This document shows positions 24,129 through 36,900 of a stretch of 64,000 bases of DNA, one piece after another. The stretch is from Odontesthes bonariensis (Eukaryota; Chordata; Actinopteri; Atheriniformes; Atherinopsidae). Location of the stretch: assembly GCF_027942865.1 (NCBI RefSeq), contig NC_134526.1, positions 19,635,784 through 19,699,783 of the forward strand, given 5' to 3'. Every line of letters begins with the position of its first letter. Positions within the stretch are counted from its first letter, which is position 1. A program made the translations under genes and the position numbers. The notes under the pieces are model-generated. The model saw nothing but the letters and a program-made list of their open reading frames with translations. It did not search any database and was not told the origin of the DNA.

Positions 24129-27100
24129 ATGGTGTCAAAGAAAGAGACAGCGGGTATCCGCAAGTTTGTGTGTGATCAGCTCCGTGATGAACCAGACCTG
24201 AGGTACATGTGAAGTCTTTACACCGTGTGGAAGCTAATTCTGGTGTTAGAAGTAGTAAGACCACACGCCCGCTTAGCTTTGGCCGTGTGCTTGTTGACTT
24301 GTGCTAACTGGGTTAACAGGAAGAGGGGGAAGCAGGTCCGCTGTCAAGTTACACCGAGCACAATGCAGTGTTCTTTAAGATAACACCATCCAGCTACATG
24401 TCGAGGCATTTAAATGACTCTATGCTGAAGGTGCTCTTCACACAATAAACAGGTGGCGCAGCTGGAAAATCCTGAATAGTTTTCCTGTTTTGTGCTCTCT
24501 AAATAATTTGTCGGCTGTCTTGGCTGATAAACGATTCAATTCAACCCTGGGTAAATGGTTAAAAACTGCCAGACTGTCAGAGAGTTTTAAGCTACTCTAA
24601 AAGTGCTAGTGCACTTTTTTGAGTGTGCATGTAAATGGAAATCCAAGTTGTAGTTTATTTGTGCCCACATAGTTCTGGCACAAATGAAATTTGTCCATTA
24701 CTTTAGTATTTTTGTTTTATGGCTCTCGATTTTGTATTTGACAGTCAGTCGTCAGGATTAAAAGTTTTCATACATCTAAAAACAGAACCGTACTCTTAAT
24801 GTTGATATGGATCCATACCAGATTCTGGACTACACCGTTTTCAGATTTACTTTTCACTCATTATATTAGAAAAATGTGTCATTCCTACCCGCTGATGTAT
24901 CCATTCCACTGTTTAATTTCAGCACGTTGACTTTGGGAATTTTAAAGAAGCGTTACCTGGCTCGTGTGAAATGTGAATCTTTAAGTCCGGAAGCAAAGAA
25001 CCTCATGAAAATGGTCGTTGAAGAGGAACTCGTAAAAGTGCAGGTATCCCAAATTAGTGTTCATGGCGGGACTCGTGCGTGTTAGTGTGGTAGCTATTAC
25101 AATTAACATTTATATTCCTACCAGGAAAATGGTGAAGATGGAGGAGAGTTGGAGCCCAAGAAAGCCCAGAACAAAAGGAAGAGAGAATTGGAAAATGAGG
25201 TGGAACATGAATCCACAGCCAAAAAATTGAGAGCCAATCATTCAAGCTCATCATCAGGTAGGGTACAACCATTGTTAGTAATGCATTTAGATGTCTCTAA
25301 TGTTGGTAGAGTTCTGTTGGTATTCACTATAAATGCCCTGGGGGGAAAAATAGGAAAAGGAGCAGTGATGCAAGTGATGATCATTAACTGATCCGCACAT
25401 CATCTTGATTATTTATGTGGTCTGAAAAATATGTCCATTTGTTATCGGTTTAGTCATTGCCTGACAGATGATGCAGTTTGCATGTGTTTCTTTACACAAG
25501 ACGAAATAAGCTGTGCCCATTCTTATGAGCTTCTGCATCAAAAACATGCTTGCAGCTCGGTCACAAAGCAGAGATACAGGCCCAGTTGGGCCGAGCTACG
25601 GTTACAGCTCAACTGGGCTGTTTAATTGGGCCACTGTCCTTGTCCCAGTACACATACGTGGGAACATGCTATTGATTGAAGTCTGATGCCACAATGCTGT
25701 GGACCGTGTGAGTAAAAGTTCAAGACATCGGGAAGTCAACGTACACGTGAGTATGGCTGAATTCACTGCACAGACGCCTTTACCGCACACTTACTTGAAT
25801 GCCGATTATGTCAGATGGTGCTGCAGTAATGAAATCAGGATTATATTTGAACAGATCGACTGAAAATGCTTTAAGAAACCATCAGTTAACAAGTGTTCCT
25901 AATGGGCTGAGGTGTTGAATTTGCCATCTTTGCTGAGACTAAAATCTGCAATTTTGCTGTGTGATTCCTTACAGAATCTGAGGACAAAGAGGACTGTAAA
26001 GCAAGCAGTGAGGACGAAGAACAAATCGAATCTCCATCTAATGATGCAGAGAAAAAGGGAAAAGGAAAGAGTGAAAGGCAGATAACGAGTGATGACTCTA
26101 CAGATGACGGAATTGATGAGTCGGAGAAAAAAGGGAACAAAAGAAAGAGCGTTGACAGTCCAGAGGAACTGGTGAAAAAGAAAGAAAACACTCCAGAGAA
26201 TGAAGACACGAGAAGCATCAATACAAGTGGAGGAAAGAAAATACCAGAGAATGACAAGGACAGTGAAAGTGATGCAGAGAGCCTTTCAGAAAAGAGTGAC
26301 AAAATCAATGGAAGCGAGTCCTCTGATAGTGAAAAAAGTATATGATTATATTTGTATATCAAATAAATGTTTATCTATTTATACAGTCACGATTTTTTTA
26401 TATGCTTTGATATGCGACTGCTGTGTCACAGAGGAAAAAGTCTCGGTGGAAAAGAAAAATGAAGACTCGGACTCGGATTCGTCATCGCTTCCTTCTTTGG
26501 AGGATGAGAAGGATGGTGGGACAAAAGATGTGCAGGGTGAAAATAAGAAGAAGAAGAAGAAGAAAAAGAAAACGGTGAAAACAGATGAGAGCACCAGAGG
26601 CCAAAAGGTGAGCTTGTGGTTGATTCATTAATTCTCAATCTGAAGAATCAAATTTAAGGGAATCTTTTGTTATTTATGATGACTTTATGATTAAAGATTG
26701 TATTAATTTCACTTTTGGTCATGTGACCGAATGTAAAGTTTAGGTTAGAACAATTTGAATATAGTTGGACTAATGAAACACTCAGCAGTGCAAACTGGTT
26801 GAGTTTATATCTTTTACTAATTACAAAGTTTTAGCTGAAATGTTTCATGTCATTGTTTTCTGACATTTTATGAGTAAGGATGCATCTGAATTACTTTGAT
26901 TTGTAATCAAATTTGGGAAAGACGAGGAACAAAAAAAGCAAGATCAAGACTAAAAAAATGTATCATTAAAAACCGCTTTTTAATTGATACTTTTTTTTTT
27001 TTTTTTTAATTTTTGCCTCCTCGCTGCCTCTCTCCTCCTGTCTGTGACCCAGAAACAATTCATATCCAGATATTTTAAGGGACAACTCAATTCTAAAATT

Positions 27101-28241
27101 TAAAAAAAAAAATTTTTACTCCTCAGGATGATAACAAAGCAGTTGTAAGACTCAAACGCTACATTGCTCTCTGTGGGGTGAGAAGGAATTACAAGAAGCT
27201 GCTCGACAACTGCCGCTCCATTCGCTCCAAAGTGGCCGCACTCAGGAAGGAGCTGGAAGATCTCGGTGTCTACGGTCAGTGGGAACACACCGTTTTCATT
27301 AGACGATACATCCTGGGCCAATTTGGCCCACTATGAAGTAAAAAGAAAACCCTTTGGTTGACTCGATTTAAGCTGGTAAAATTACTGTCTGAATTTTTTA
27401 ATTTGTTAATAGTTTTCATTTGCTTTTCACACCACACACAGTTTCAGTGATGGATAACCGTGGGCTACAGTGTTCTGTTTTTTAGGTGTTTTTTTTCTGT
27501 TTCATTTAGGTAAACCATCTATTGAGAAATGCAAAAAAGCCAGAATGAAAAGAGAGGAAGATCAGGAACTGGCTGAGCTTGATGTCAACAACATAATCGC
27601 CTCACAAGGTATCTGTTTGTCTGAGTTTTTACGTTTTTCTGAAGGAGAGTATAAATTAAGTTTTACTTTCTTTGCACATTTAGAAACCTGTATAAACACA
27701 AACGTAGTCAATGCAAATGAACTTAAACTACTACAAACTCTCATCTTGTCTTTTATTGTGGGTATCTGTAATCAATTTGAGATCTTCACAATAATAATGA
27801 AAACGGTATACAGTGTACTACACACATGGGAAATTGTCCAGCATTCATAACAGTATTTATCATGTTGCATAGTGTTCACAGCATTCTGTGAGTAAATCGA
27901 CTTGTAGGTCTAGTTTATATCTTGATCGAGACAAGAAATGCATCTTTTGCTAGATCATTGTTTTTACCCCATCATCATTTTGATGGTTTGGCCATTAGAA
28001 TAGGTTTTCATATGAAACTGTTAATGAGCCAGTTTGATGTGGATATTTTTCAGGTCGACCTAAGCGCAGAGGAACCATAGGAGGGCAGGAACAACGGGAC
28101 CCTTCATCCTCTGCTTATCAGCGCACTTTGAACTCTGGCTCCGATAGCGATCAGGAAGACGATACACACAAAGGGCGTAGAAAAATGTCACAATGGGCCA
28201 ACCTGCATGGGATTATCAGCGATGATGCAGACAGTGACTAA
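24129..28241 (+). CDS. hirip3: HIRA-interacting protein 3, histone chaperone
   Basis: Nuclear acidic protein that binds HIRA and core histones; recent work describes it as an H2A-type chaperone using a CHZ motif. Eight exons: 24129-24202, 24923-25043, 25125-25257, 25975-26337, 26432-26607, 27127-27274, 27510-27608, 28054-28241; total 1302 nt, 433 aa, shorter than the roughly 556 aa of human because the middle is less expanded. The N-terminal helical region has LKKRYLARVKCESLSPEAK. Exons 3-5 are rich in Ser, Asp, Glu and Lys, with a poly-Lys run at the end of exon 5. The conserved C-terminal block begins VRLKRYIALCGVRRNYKKLL, then ELDVNNIIASQ joined to GRPKRRG (CHZ-like), and ends LHGIISDDADSD. 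The acidic middle is often annotated as low complexity. The ATG at 24129 gives a start that matches the short family N terminus. Confidence 0.93.
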
Positions 28242-28342
28242 GTGACAGCTCCTCTTTCATGTGTTTGGAATGAGTTGTTCCCCTTCTGTTTCTTAGCAAA
28301 CCGAGTAGTTGCAGAACCATTTGTAAAACTGTTATTATTGTA

Positions 28343-28348
28343 AATAAA
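28343..28348 (+). other. Poly(A) signal, hirip3
   Basis: AATAAA lies about 100 bp after the hirip3 stop codon, a typical spacing for a short 3' UTR. Confidence 0.6.
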
Positions 28349-29120
28349 TCTTTTTTTAAAATGTTGGCAAACTGTTATGCTCTATGTCTAATAAAGTGTT
28401 GTGATCAAATAGGTTATTATCTATTTATTTCTGAAACTACAGTAGAGGATCAAGGGCAAGTAAAGTAATAATGAGCATTTTCTGGATTGAATAGTATCAA
28501 TTAAGAATGCCCCGAGTTCAAGCAATGGATCTGTGCTCTTCTGTAAGTGAGGTTAACTTACAACAGAAAATAATACACAAAATAATATTTAGTGAAAAGT
28601 CCACAGAAATGTCTGCATATCGTTTTCGGAACTAACGTCAACATGAAGATAACCGGAATATTTCGCTGAGGGACCGTCCCACTGTATAATGTGTCCGTCC
28701 TCACACCTGCAGGTCAATAAGGTTTTTACATTTTAAATCTATAAAAGCCAGCACGTTGTTTCTTTTTTTTTAACGTTGGAAAGCATGATGTTTACTAAGT
28801 TATAGTTTTTTTCCAGTTTCTGGTCAGTGTAAATAGTTTTTTCCCCCGGAAAATGTATCTGGTTACGAAGTCCGTACGTGACCCCGTAAAGTGCTAGCAA
28901 CCGTCTGTCAGTAATGTCTTAATAATAATAATAAAAAAAAAATAGATCGGTTAAGCCTACATAAAAGTGAATATGTTGTCTAGATTTAAATAAAAAAAGC
29001 TCTGACAGTTTTAGTATATATTTTATGTCGTGTGGTTAAATGTCTTACAGTTAATACAAATCTGATGAATGAATGAATCACAATGAACACCCAAGGATTC
29101 GTAGACTTGAGCCTGACACT

Positions 29121-29150
29121 TACAGTGCCAGTGAAAAATTTGGACACGTC
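29121..29150 (+). mobile_element. Tc1-like terminus, relic
   Basis: TA followed by CAGTGCCAGTGAAAAATTTG and GACACGTC resembles one outer end of a common fish Tc1 family (CAGTGCCAGTCAAAAGTTTGG as I remember it). No matching opposite end or transposase was seen nearby, so it is a solo end or a degraded copy. Confidence 0.45.
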
Positions 29151-29526
29151 TACATTTACCGAAGCCGTTTACTGTGATGTTTTCAACCGTGGTTCAAGCA
29201 GAAACTCATCAGTCAGTTGATCTACAGCATCACCAATGTATTTGCTCCAATATATTTCTTTGAAAATTATATTGAGAACCAACTGTATGTTTCCAAGGTG
29301 TAACACTGTCTTGAATGTGTAAGCAAAACAGAAATGCAAAAATGAAGGCAACTGTACAGAGATGCCAAATATGTACCAAATATGTGCTGGTATATAAACC
29401 AAGCCCCTCTATGTTAGAATGAAAAAGTAGTTTGATTATATTAATTTAATGAAAATGTCGCCATCCGTTTTAGTATATTCATTCTCTAAAATTCACTTGA
29501 ACACCACCTGTATATTTTATACAGGA

Positions 29527-32187
29527 ATGGACGATGACGTACCAAATGAGGCCTTTGCTGAGTTCAAGACCAGGCATCTTGGAGGCTGGGATGTTGCTCA
29601 GATAGCTGCTGGCACTGGGCTTGCTGTTTATGCTATGTGGGTGGGAATTCTTCAGCCAGGCTTCCGAAAAGTCCCTTTGAGGCTACAGGTGTGGTCTACA
29701 TTGTTCTTAAAACTTTGAATTTGTGTTGAAGTGTTTGTAAATCTTTAAAAAGGTTAAAGGTTGATTTTTCTTTCAAATTTCCTCAAGGTCCCCTACATAC
29801 CTGCCAGCAAAGCACAAGTAGATAATGTGATGTCATTGCTCAGAGGTCGAAAGGGAGGCTTTGTGGATTTGGGATCTGGTGACGGTCGTATTGTAAGTAC
29901 GAGCAAGGTAGTTGGAGTCCTCTTCCTCGCATTGATTAGTAACGACTTTTGGTTATTGTCACCTAAACCTTAAGGTCTTGGAAGCCCATCAACATGGTTT
30001 CAGCCCTGCTGTTGGTTATGAGCTCAACCCCTGGCTGGTTCGGCTGGCTCATTTTCATGCCTGGAGAGCAGGACAAAATGGAAAAGTGTCATACAGACGA
30101 GAAGATCTCTGGAAGGTTGGACCTTTTTCACTTGTATCATAGAATTAATAACACTATCTTTCAGCTTTTCGCTGTTGTTACACCACCAGCCATTAGTAAT
30201 ACATTATTGCAACAAAATGGTAGTTGGAGGTGGAAATGGGCCAAATTTCAGGAGAAAAAAAGTTTGCAAAAATGTGAGCTCCTACCCCCAATCTAAAATG
30301 CTAACCCAAGAGTTAATTTATTCTTTTTCCTAAAGGTGCTGGAGTCCATTCCATCTGCTATCAGGTGATAGGCAGGGTACACTCTGGACAGGTCACCAGT
30401 CAGAAACAAATAAATAAATAACCATGCTTAATTTGAAATACATAATCAACATAAACTGTATGTTTTGGATTGATAGTGGAAGTCAGAGTACCTTGACGAA
30501 ATGGGGAGAAAATCTAAGTCTATGCAGTAAGGCCCCTGCTCATTTTAGAATCAGGGGTGTCCTTGTTGTGAGGCAACAATGTTAACCCGACACTACTGTG
30601 CAGCCCTGAACAAAAGAGTTCCTTAGCAACATCCACGTGTCACTGGAGCTAGCATGGACATCCGTGGATGTCTGCATAAACTCTATGTGTGATACCACAA
30701 AGATGGCATCACAGACTTTTCTGGCTGTCTGCAATCTCTGTTCCAGGTGATCACAGTCACTCGTTCAAAATCAACCCTGCGTTTCTTTTCATGGTATTCT
30801 TGAAGCTGAAGTGTAACTCGAAGTGCTTTACAGAGCAAACAAAAAGCAAAACCTAAAAAGGCTCAGGCATGGAAATAAAACAAAGTAGGAGATTAGCAAC
30901 ACTTCAAGTAAAAAAAAACAATAAAACTTAACAATAAAGGCAAAATGGGTTCAAATGTACCAAACAAAGCACATTAAAACAATGAATTATTAGATATAAG
31001 CTCTGTCATAGGGTAGGTGTATGCAAACATTTACCTGGTACTTTATGGCAAGTCATTTGTCTTGTTTATTCAGCAAAAGCATTTGCTACCATGACTGCAA
31101 CATGATCAGAGTGTAGATATTTAGCCAACCACGTAGTTCAAGAACATCACTGGAGTAGTTTTTCTATTTTTATGGGATAATCGTATCAGTTTCATTGCAA
31201 AATCTTAGATCTTATAGTCTGTTCTGCTCTGTATCATTGTGTCATCATCACAGGTCGACTTGACAAAATGCAAGAATATCACCGTGTTTTTGGCGCCCAG
31301 TGTGGTGAGTAACTTAATGAGCACATAGCTATAAAACGTGACGAGGATATGTGCCTTTCAGGCATTGCAGAGGATCATTCTCTTGTCTTTCAGCTGGGAG
31401 GGGTTTGTGCAAGTTGACATGACGCAACAGTTTTATGAGACATTCAGTATCCCACTGATGGTGAATCACAACCATTATGTAATGCAATAACCTTGGTGCA
31501 GTATCTTAATATCTAAACACATTTTCTTATTCATGTATTATTAATTACATAGTTTTTATTGATAAAAATGTTTCAGTAGGGTTTTTATTCAGTACTTTTT
31601 TTCCATGGAGATCAGAATGTGCAGTTTGGGTGTAGAATGGCAATAAAGTAAAGCATTTATGACAGGTGGTTTAAATTTGTCAGAGGGAGTCTGAAAAAAA
31701 GTGTTCCTTTCAGACAAAGTCACCATTACTTTTGGACAGATTTGTCTTTTTTAATTTCTCATTTATGTTTTTTGGCAAATGAATCATACTCAGAAAACGA
31801 AGTGGAGAGCGTCTGTTGTCATAACTAAGAAATAAAATGCAACCAATAACATTATGATTTCCCAGCTGAGATTATATCATCAGATGTGTATATTGACATG
31901 ATACTGATATTTTATGTTTTATAACGACTTCCCTTCTCTCGATGCATTACCGGGTTCAAGTTTTTTAGTAACTCCTTGTTCTCTTGTGCTCTTAGCTTTC
32001 ATTGTTGCAGGAGAAGTTGCAGGCTGAGCTTGCTGATGATGCCTTAGTGGTAGCTGGTCGTTTTCCCTTCCCTGACTGGACACCCTGCAGAATTGAGGGA
32101 CATGGTGTGGACAGAGCCTGGGCATATAGCATGCAGGCACAAAGACAGCACATCTTGAAGAAAAATGATAAGCCCACAGCCACATAG
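29527..32187 (+). CDS. antkmt: Adenine nucleotide translocase lysine N-methyltransferase
   Basis: Mitochondrial seven-beta-strand methyltransferase (formerly FAM173A) that trimethylates a lysine of the ADP/ATP carrier using S-adenosylmethionine. Five coding exons: 29527-29688, 29788-29892, 29975-30115, 31254-31304, 31996-32187; total 651 nt, 216 aa, near the roughly 235 aa of human. Residues about 18-40 form a hydrophobic membrane or targeting segment ([20 protein letters not shown]), followed by VPLRLQVPYIPAS. The SAM-binding loop is [11 protein letters not shown] (about residue 82). Then come [20 protein letters not shown] and the family motif VFLAPSV. For the last exon I chose the AG at 31994-31995 because it gives [12 protein letters not shown], matching the family, rather than the AG at 32009-32010. 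The FAM173B paralogue is less likely because the N terminus and LLRGRKGG fit FAM173A better. No canonical poly(A) signal was found after the stop. Confidence 0.92.
30335..30402. repeat. Fragment of a widespread fish interspersed repeat
   Basis: The text GGTGCTGGAGTCCATTCC followed by GGCAGGGTACACTCTGGAC and AGGTCACCAGTC matches, from memory, a very common teleost repeat (GGTGCTGGAGCCTATCCCAG type). It lies in antkmt intron 3. The family name was not resolved. Confidence 0.5.
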
Positions 32188-33961
32188 AGATCCAGAAAAG
32201 GAATTAACCAAGGGGAAAGGATGCACCTGAAGTCACATGGATGTGAAAAAACAGTTGTCAGTTTGATTGCATCTCCGGGCTTGAAATGCAGGAATAGATG
32301 CATTTTAAGAAACGAAAGGGAGTTGACGAGACAAAGTATGAAGTATCTCGGGTTCGTATTTAAATTAAGGAATTAAGATTGAATTAGGATTCTATAATTA
32401 CACTGTGGAAATACTTTCTCACTGGTAGGAGAGAGTATTCCTAAAAACTAAAGATAGGAATGCGTTTTTGCATCAGTCAAAGATGTTGTGTGCTTTACGG
32501 CTTGTAAATTGAGTGTAACACCTTAGTGTCCTTAGTGTATAAATTATACAAACGTAACATCAGTCATACTTTTTATTTTATGTGTATATTCTTTTAAAGA
32601 TTCTTGACGATGACTGTAAAAAAATGTTGTTTGGTTTTTAAAAGCTGTTGTAGTACCTGTCCTGTGTGACATACATACACATAATAGACATGTACATGCA
32701 CTTATCTTTCTCGAGCTTTAAATTCTATGTATGTATTTGTAAACAATACATTTTCTCTTGACCCTTGCTGTTTCTGCTCCACATCATTTCAAAGGGAACC
32801 ACTTCCCTGTATTTTTCTTTCAGCATAATTTACTGGTTAATTCACAGATTCTTATTGTTTCAAACACAGAACAAAAAATAACTTAATCCTTTGAATTAAT
32901 CAACATTTTAAAAATGTACACAAGTAAAACTGAAACTATTAGTTGTCAAACCAGTGAAATGACCACATGCGCAACTATTTTTGCATCCTACATTTCAGAA
33001 ACATCTAAATTACTTTTTGAGTGAGTTAGTTCGATGTTTCTAGCATTTTGATTCGATTGCAATTTACAAAGACACTCGTTCTGCGTCCGCAATCTGTTTT
33101 AAATGCACCACAGTTCGAAATATTTAACAGGAAATCGTGCCTTTACTATCGTAAGTAACTTGACAGAACCTGATTGGGTTGGCTGTGTCTAAAGAGGAAG
33201 TTGCGAAGTAGTCCCTAACCTGCAGCTAGCTATAGATGTGAGCCGCCCTGAGCTTTGAAAAGAGAAATAACAGGAACAGGCGCATATAGTGTTGTTTAAT
33301 GTTATTACAAATTTGTAAATTGTATAACCAAGATATGCATATTCATCGACTTTGAAATTAGAAACGGTAAAGACAAGTTGTCGTGAGCAACAGCCATAGA
33401 AGCATGCCAACGGTTGACATCTAGCTCACCAAAATTATGCCTTCATCCTTCTAGAAAAGCTAACGAGTTAGCCATCCGCTGTAGCGTTAGCAACTGGGTA
33501 ATTTCGCGTCGAAATGTCTGGCATTGAACGCTGATTAAATGCTACACACTTAACTAGTGCTGGAGGAGTCGTCGTTGGATATATTCGCTACAAATACGAG
33601 ATCATACGGTCAACTTAACGGTAAATGGTAATTGGCGTAAGACGATAATGCAGCTAACCTATCAGTTTGACATAGCTGCTCCAACGTTGAGCATATTTTT
33701 CTTATAATTTTAGACACGTTTTTATTTATACAAGGTTAAAGTAATTGCATAATTTTAAAGCAAAACCAACTACGCCAAACCTTATGGAAAGACCTAAGCA
33801 GTTCAGCAGACCATGATGAACACCCTTTGCGGTTACGCTAGCCAGCAATACCTTTGCTAACGTTAGCTACGGAATTGACTAGCGAGGTAACAAATGTTGG
33901 CTTCCTACGGTAACTAATCAGCGACTAAGTTAACTAAAGGAAACATCTGAGCCAGCTTAAC
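32188..33961. other. antkmt 3' UTR and xpo6 promoter region
   Basis: No conserved coding sequence was seen. The right half, about 33180-33960, has more CpG and shows GTTAGC-type words in both directions. It should contain the xpo6 transcription start and 5' UTR, since the ATG codon at 33962 is directly followed by a splice donor. The antkmt cleavage site could not be placed. Confidence 0.45.
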
Positions 33962-36900
33962 ATGGTGAGTATAATGTAACGCGTGTTATTTACCCATGCT
34001 AACCACTAATGCAGGATCAATTGATGAGTGCATTTTTTTTCAGTTGTTCAACCTGATAGAATAAATCATTTCATGATTTCATGTGTTGTGGATCGTAATG
34101 CTCGTTGTGTCAGCTAACGGTTCGAGGTCAGGTATTTTTCAGGATGTGACAGGTCTTTGGACCATTTCATACTACGAGACGCCCATCTTGCAAAACCGAA
34201 TATTTCCTTCGAGAAATGCTGGGCCCCGGCAAGTTGTGGCTTATTTAAGGAATTCAGACGTGCCTGCAACGGGACTGCTCTTTAAAGTTTATTTTTGCTT
34301 GCAGGTTCCAGCTTTCTTTCCACAGTAGAAAGCCAGATCGCAGCTTTTGCCGATCTCTATTATCACGAGACTTTGCCAAAATGGGAAAAAGAACTGTTTG
34401 TGATACTTATGATGATGGTTTGAAAGAGACTTTAAATTCTGCAGATGGTACATAATGCCGATGGACGCTTCATTTGCATTGTTAACAAATCGGCTTGTGC
34501 AAAAATGACATGATAAAAACTCAGTTTTTATGGGTTTTGTTGCACATTGAAGATGTAGGAAGAGGCTTCCTCTGCATTTGGGAACACAGACAGATATTAT
34601 CAGTCCAATTGGCAGATGTCTGTTTTTGTTATGTGAATGGTCACACAACGTTTGTTGGTTTGTGTTTTGAATATTTTTAGATCTATTCTGTTTGTGCTTG
34701 ACTTTTTATTCTCCTTCAGGCTTCAGAGGAGTCATCCCTTCGGGCATTAGAGAGCCTGATGACAGAGTTCTTTCACACCTGCACAACCAACGAGCGGAAA
34801 AGGGAAATAGGTACGTTTTAATCCTTTGAAGTATATTTCTGCACTCGTGTGCAGGTGCACTCCATTCAGTGTTGTCGGGGTTTTGCTTCCACCAAAACAA
34901 TGAAGAGAGGAAAAATGTTAGATTTGGGGCTCACCCTGGTCCATATCAGACAGTTCAATCCATCGTTCAAATAAGGGGTGGGCCAAAATCAGTGGGCAAT
35001 CATGATATATGATCTAAATCAGATTTAATAAACCTAATGTAATTTCACTGTTATTTGTGTTCATCACTGTCAAGATACTTGACCACCGTAGAGAGCACAG
35101 AGTCACCAAATGATTAATGTCTCCACTTAGAGAAAGGGCAGCTTGTTTTGCTTGTTTTTTACATAGATCTGTATTAGTGGAAATTCCAGCGGAGAAACGC
35201 GAGAATTTCTGCTTTTTAGGCTGCTACATATAGCGAGAAGAAAACAAACACACTGTCTGATATTTCGGATAAATTTCCGACTTTCAAATGCGTAGCCCTA
35301 ATCGGCCCCAATAGACTGCCGCGATGACCATCGGAGCAAGCGTTACGATGCAAATAACACTGTGCAGCAAACTACGTCCGTAGCTGAAGTTTAGAAAATA
35401 AATGGTGAAAAGAAACGGCTCAGGTGGCGTACGAAAAGGGTAACCCTTGCTCGTATTTGTTTCATGACGAGATCAGATGTGTGATCTCTGAGAAAAGCTC
35501 ATGTCAAATTAAAATCTTTCAGTCATCCTCCCTTAGTTCAAATCTAGACCATCTGAACCCTTGTGGCATGTTGATCCCTTCTCTTCATTTCCTGTCAGTA
35601 ACTCTGCTCTCGCTATTGAATAAAGGCAAAAGGCCCCAAAACTAAAGCTTGTGAAATTAAGACCTTATCCTATTATGTATTTCCCATGAGCCTCTTTTTT
35701 TTTTTTTTTTTTTTTAAATAGATGCCAAATGGCTTTATATTTTTTTTTTTGCATGATAGTTCTTTAACAGTTGATACATTTCTGTTTTTAAACAGCCTGG
35801 GAACACAAATACAATGCACTGTATAGAGTAATACGGTGAAGGGTAGATCTGGTTGACCGTGTGAAATAGTCTGTGTAGCTTAAAGTTATTGGTGCGGTTT
35901 TACATATTCATATTTTTTCACAGTGTTTTTAGATACTTCCTGTGTTGCAACAGATCACTTTCAGTTTGTCTGTAAGTGAAGTACAACACTGTCGTGACTC
36001 TGACAGAGATCATGCCGACTTCCTTTTTTTCTACAGAGGAGCTGCTGAACAACTTTGCACAGCAGGCGGGAGCGTGGCGACACTGCTTGTTCTTCCTCTC
36101 TAATACTCGGAATGAGTATGTGATGATGTTCAGCCTCACAGTATTTGAAGTAAGGCCTGGAGGTGGAAGATGCAAGTTATAAGTGCTGTAGACGGTCTTT
36201 ATAACGCCCCGATGCTTTGAATATCGAACAATTCTTAGGAAAGGGCTGTTTTCTACCTTTTTGTTGTATACAGGAAACAGGAAGATGTGTAGTGAAATGA
36301 AAGTTCTTTTCATGTATATTTTGTGTTCTCTTTACTTGTTTTAATTCACTTACACAAGTAAGCTTTATTTGTTTTGTTTTAAGAAACACTTACATGTACA
36401 CTTGAATGATTAAGTGGGTCATTTCCTTCTTTGTTTATCGATTTGTTTGTTTATTTAGTTGATTATTTATCTATCGACGTACTTTCAAGAAACTGGTAAC
36501 TTATCATTGTTGAGTTATTATCGTTGAGTTTAAATGTGCTTTGGGCCCAGATCTGAAAGCTGATCGTTTCTTTTTGTTTCCAGAACCTGGTGAACAAAAT
36601 GTGGATTGGTGTTGCTTCACAAGACAAGATGGAGATACGTAACTGTCTGCCCAAACTCCTGCTTGCTCAGCACAAATCCGTGCCCTATTTCATCCGGAAC
36701 AAACTCTGCAAAGTCATTGTGGATATTGGCCGCCAGGACTGGCCAATGTTCTACCATGATTTCTTTACAAACACCCTTCAGGTACGTCCTGCTGAAGTCG
36801 TCTCTGCTGCTGAGAATTTGAGCGAAAGGTTCGGTCATCATTAACTGCATGCTGACTGATGTGTTGAATACTAAATACCGAATCTGCCTGAGACACAGAA

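Larger units (their letters stand above)
28242..29526. other. hirip3 3' end and antkmt 5' region
   Basis: AATAAA at 28343-28348 is the likely hirip3 poly(A) signal, with a second AATAAA near 28389. No conserved coding sequence follows. A Tc1-like terminus lies at 29121-29150. The antkmt start exon is preceded by AG at 29523-29524, so a 5' non-coding exon should lie within this gap; the GC-richer stretch around 28620-28730 is a candidate promoter. Confidence 0.5.

Noticed and set aside
25886-26638. Minus-strand Ser/Phe-rich frames opposite hirip3
   Set aside because: Shadows of the acidic, Lys-rich hirip3 exons, whose own frame has conserved family motifs and correct phases.
31392-31401. Possible 9-nt micro-exon of antkmt
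   Set aside because: The acceptor at 31995 alone restores the family sequence [12 protein letters not shown] in phase, so no micro-exon is needed.
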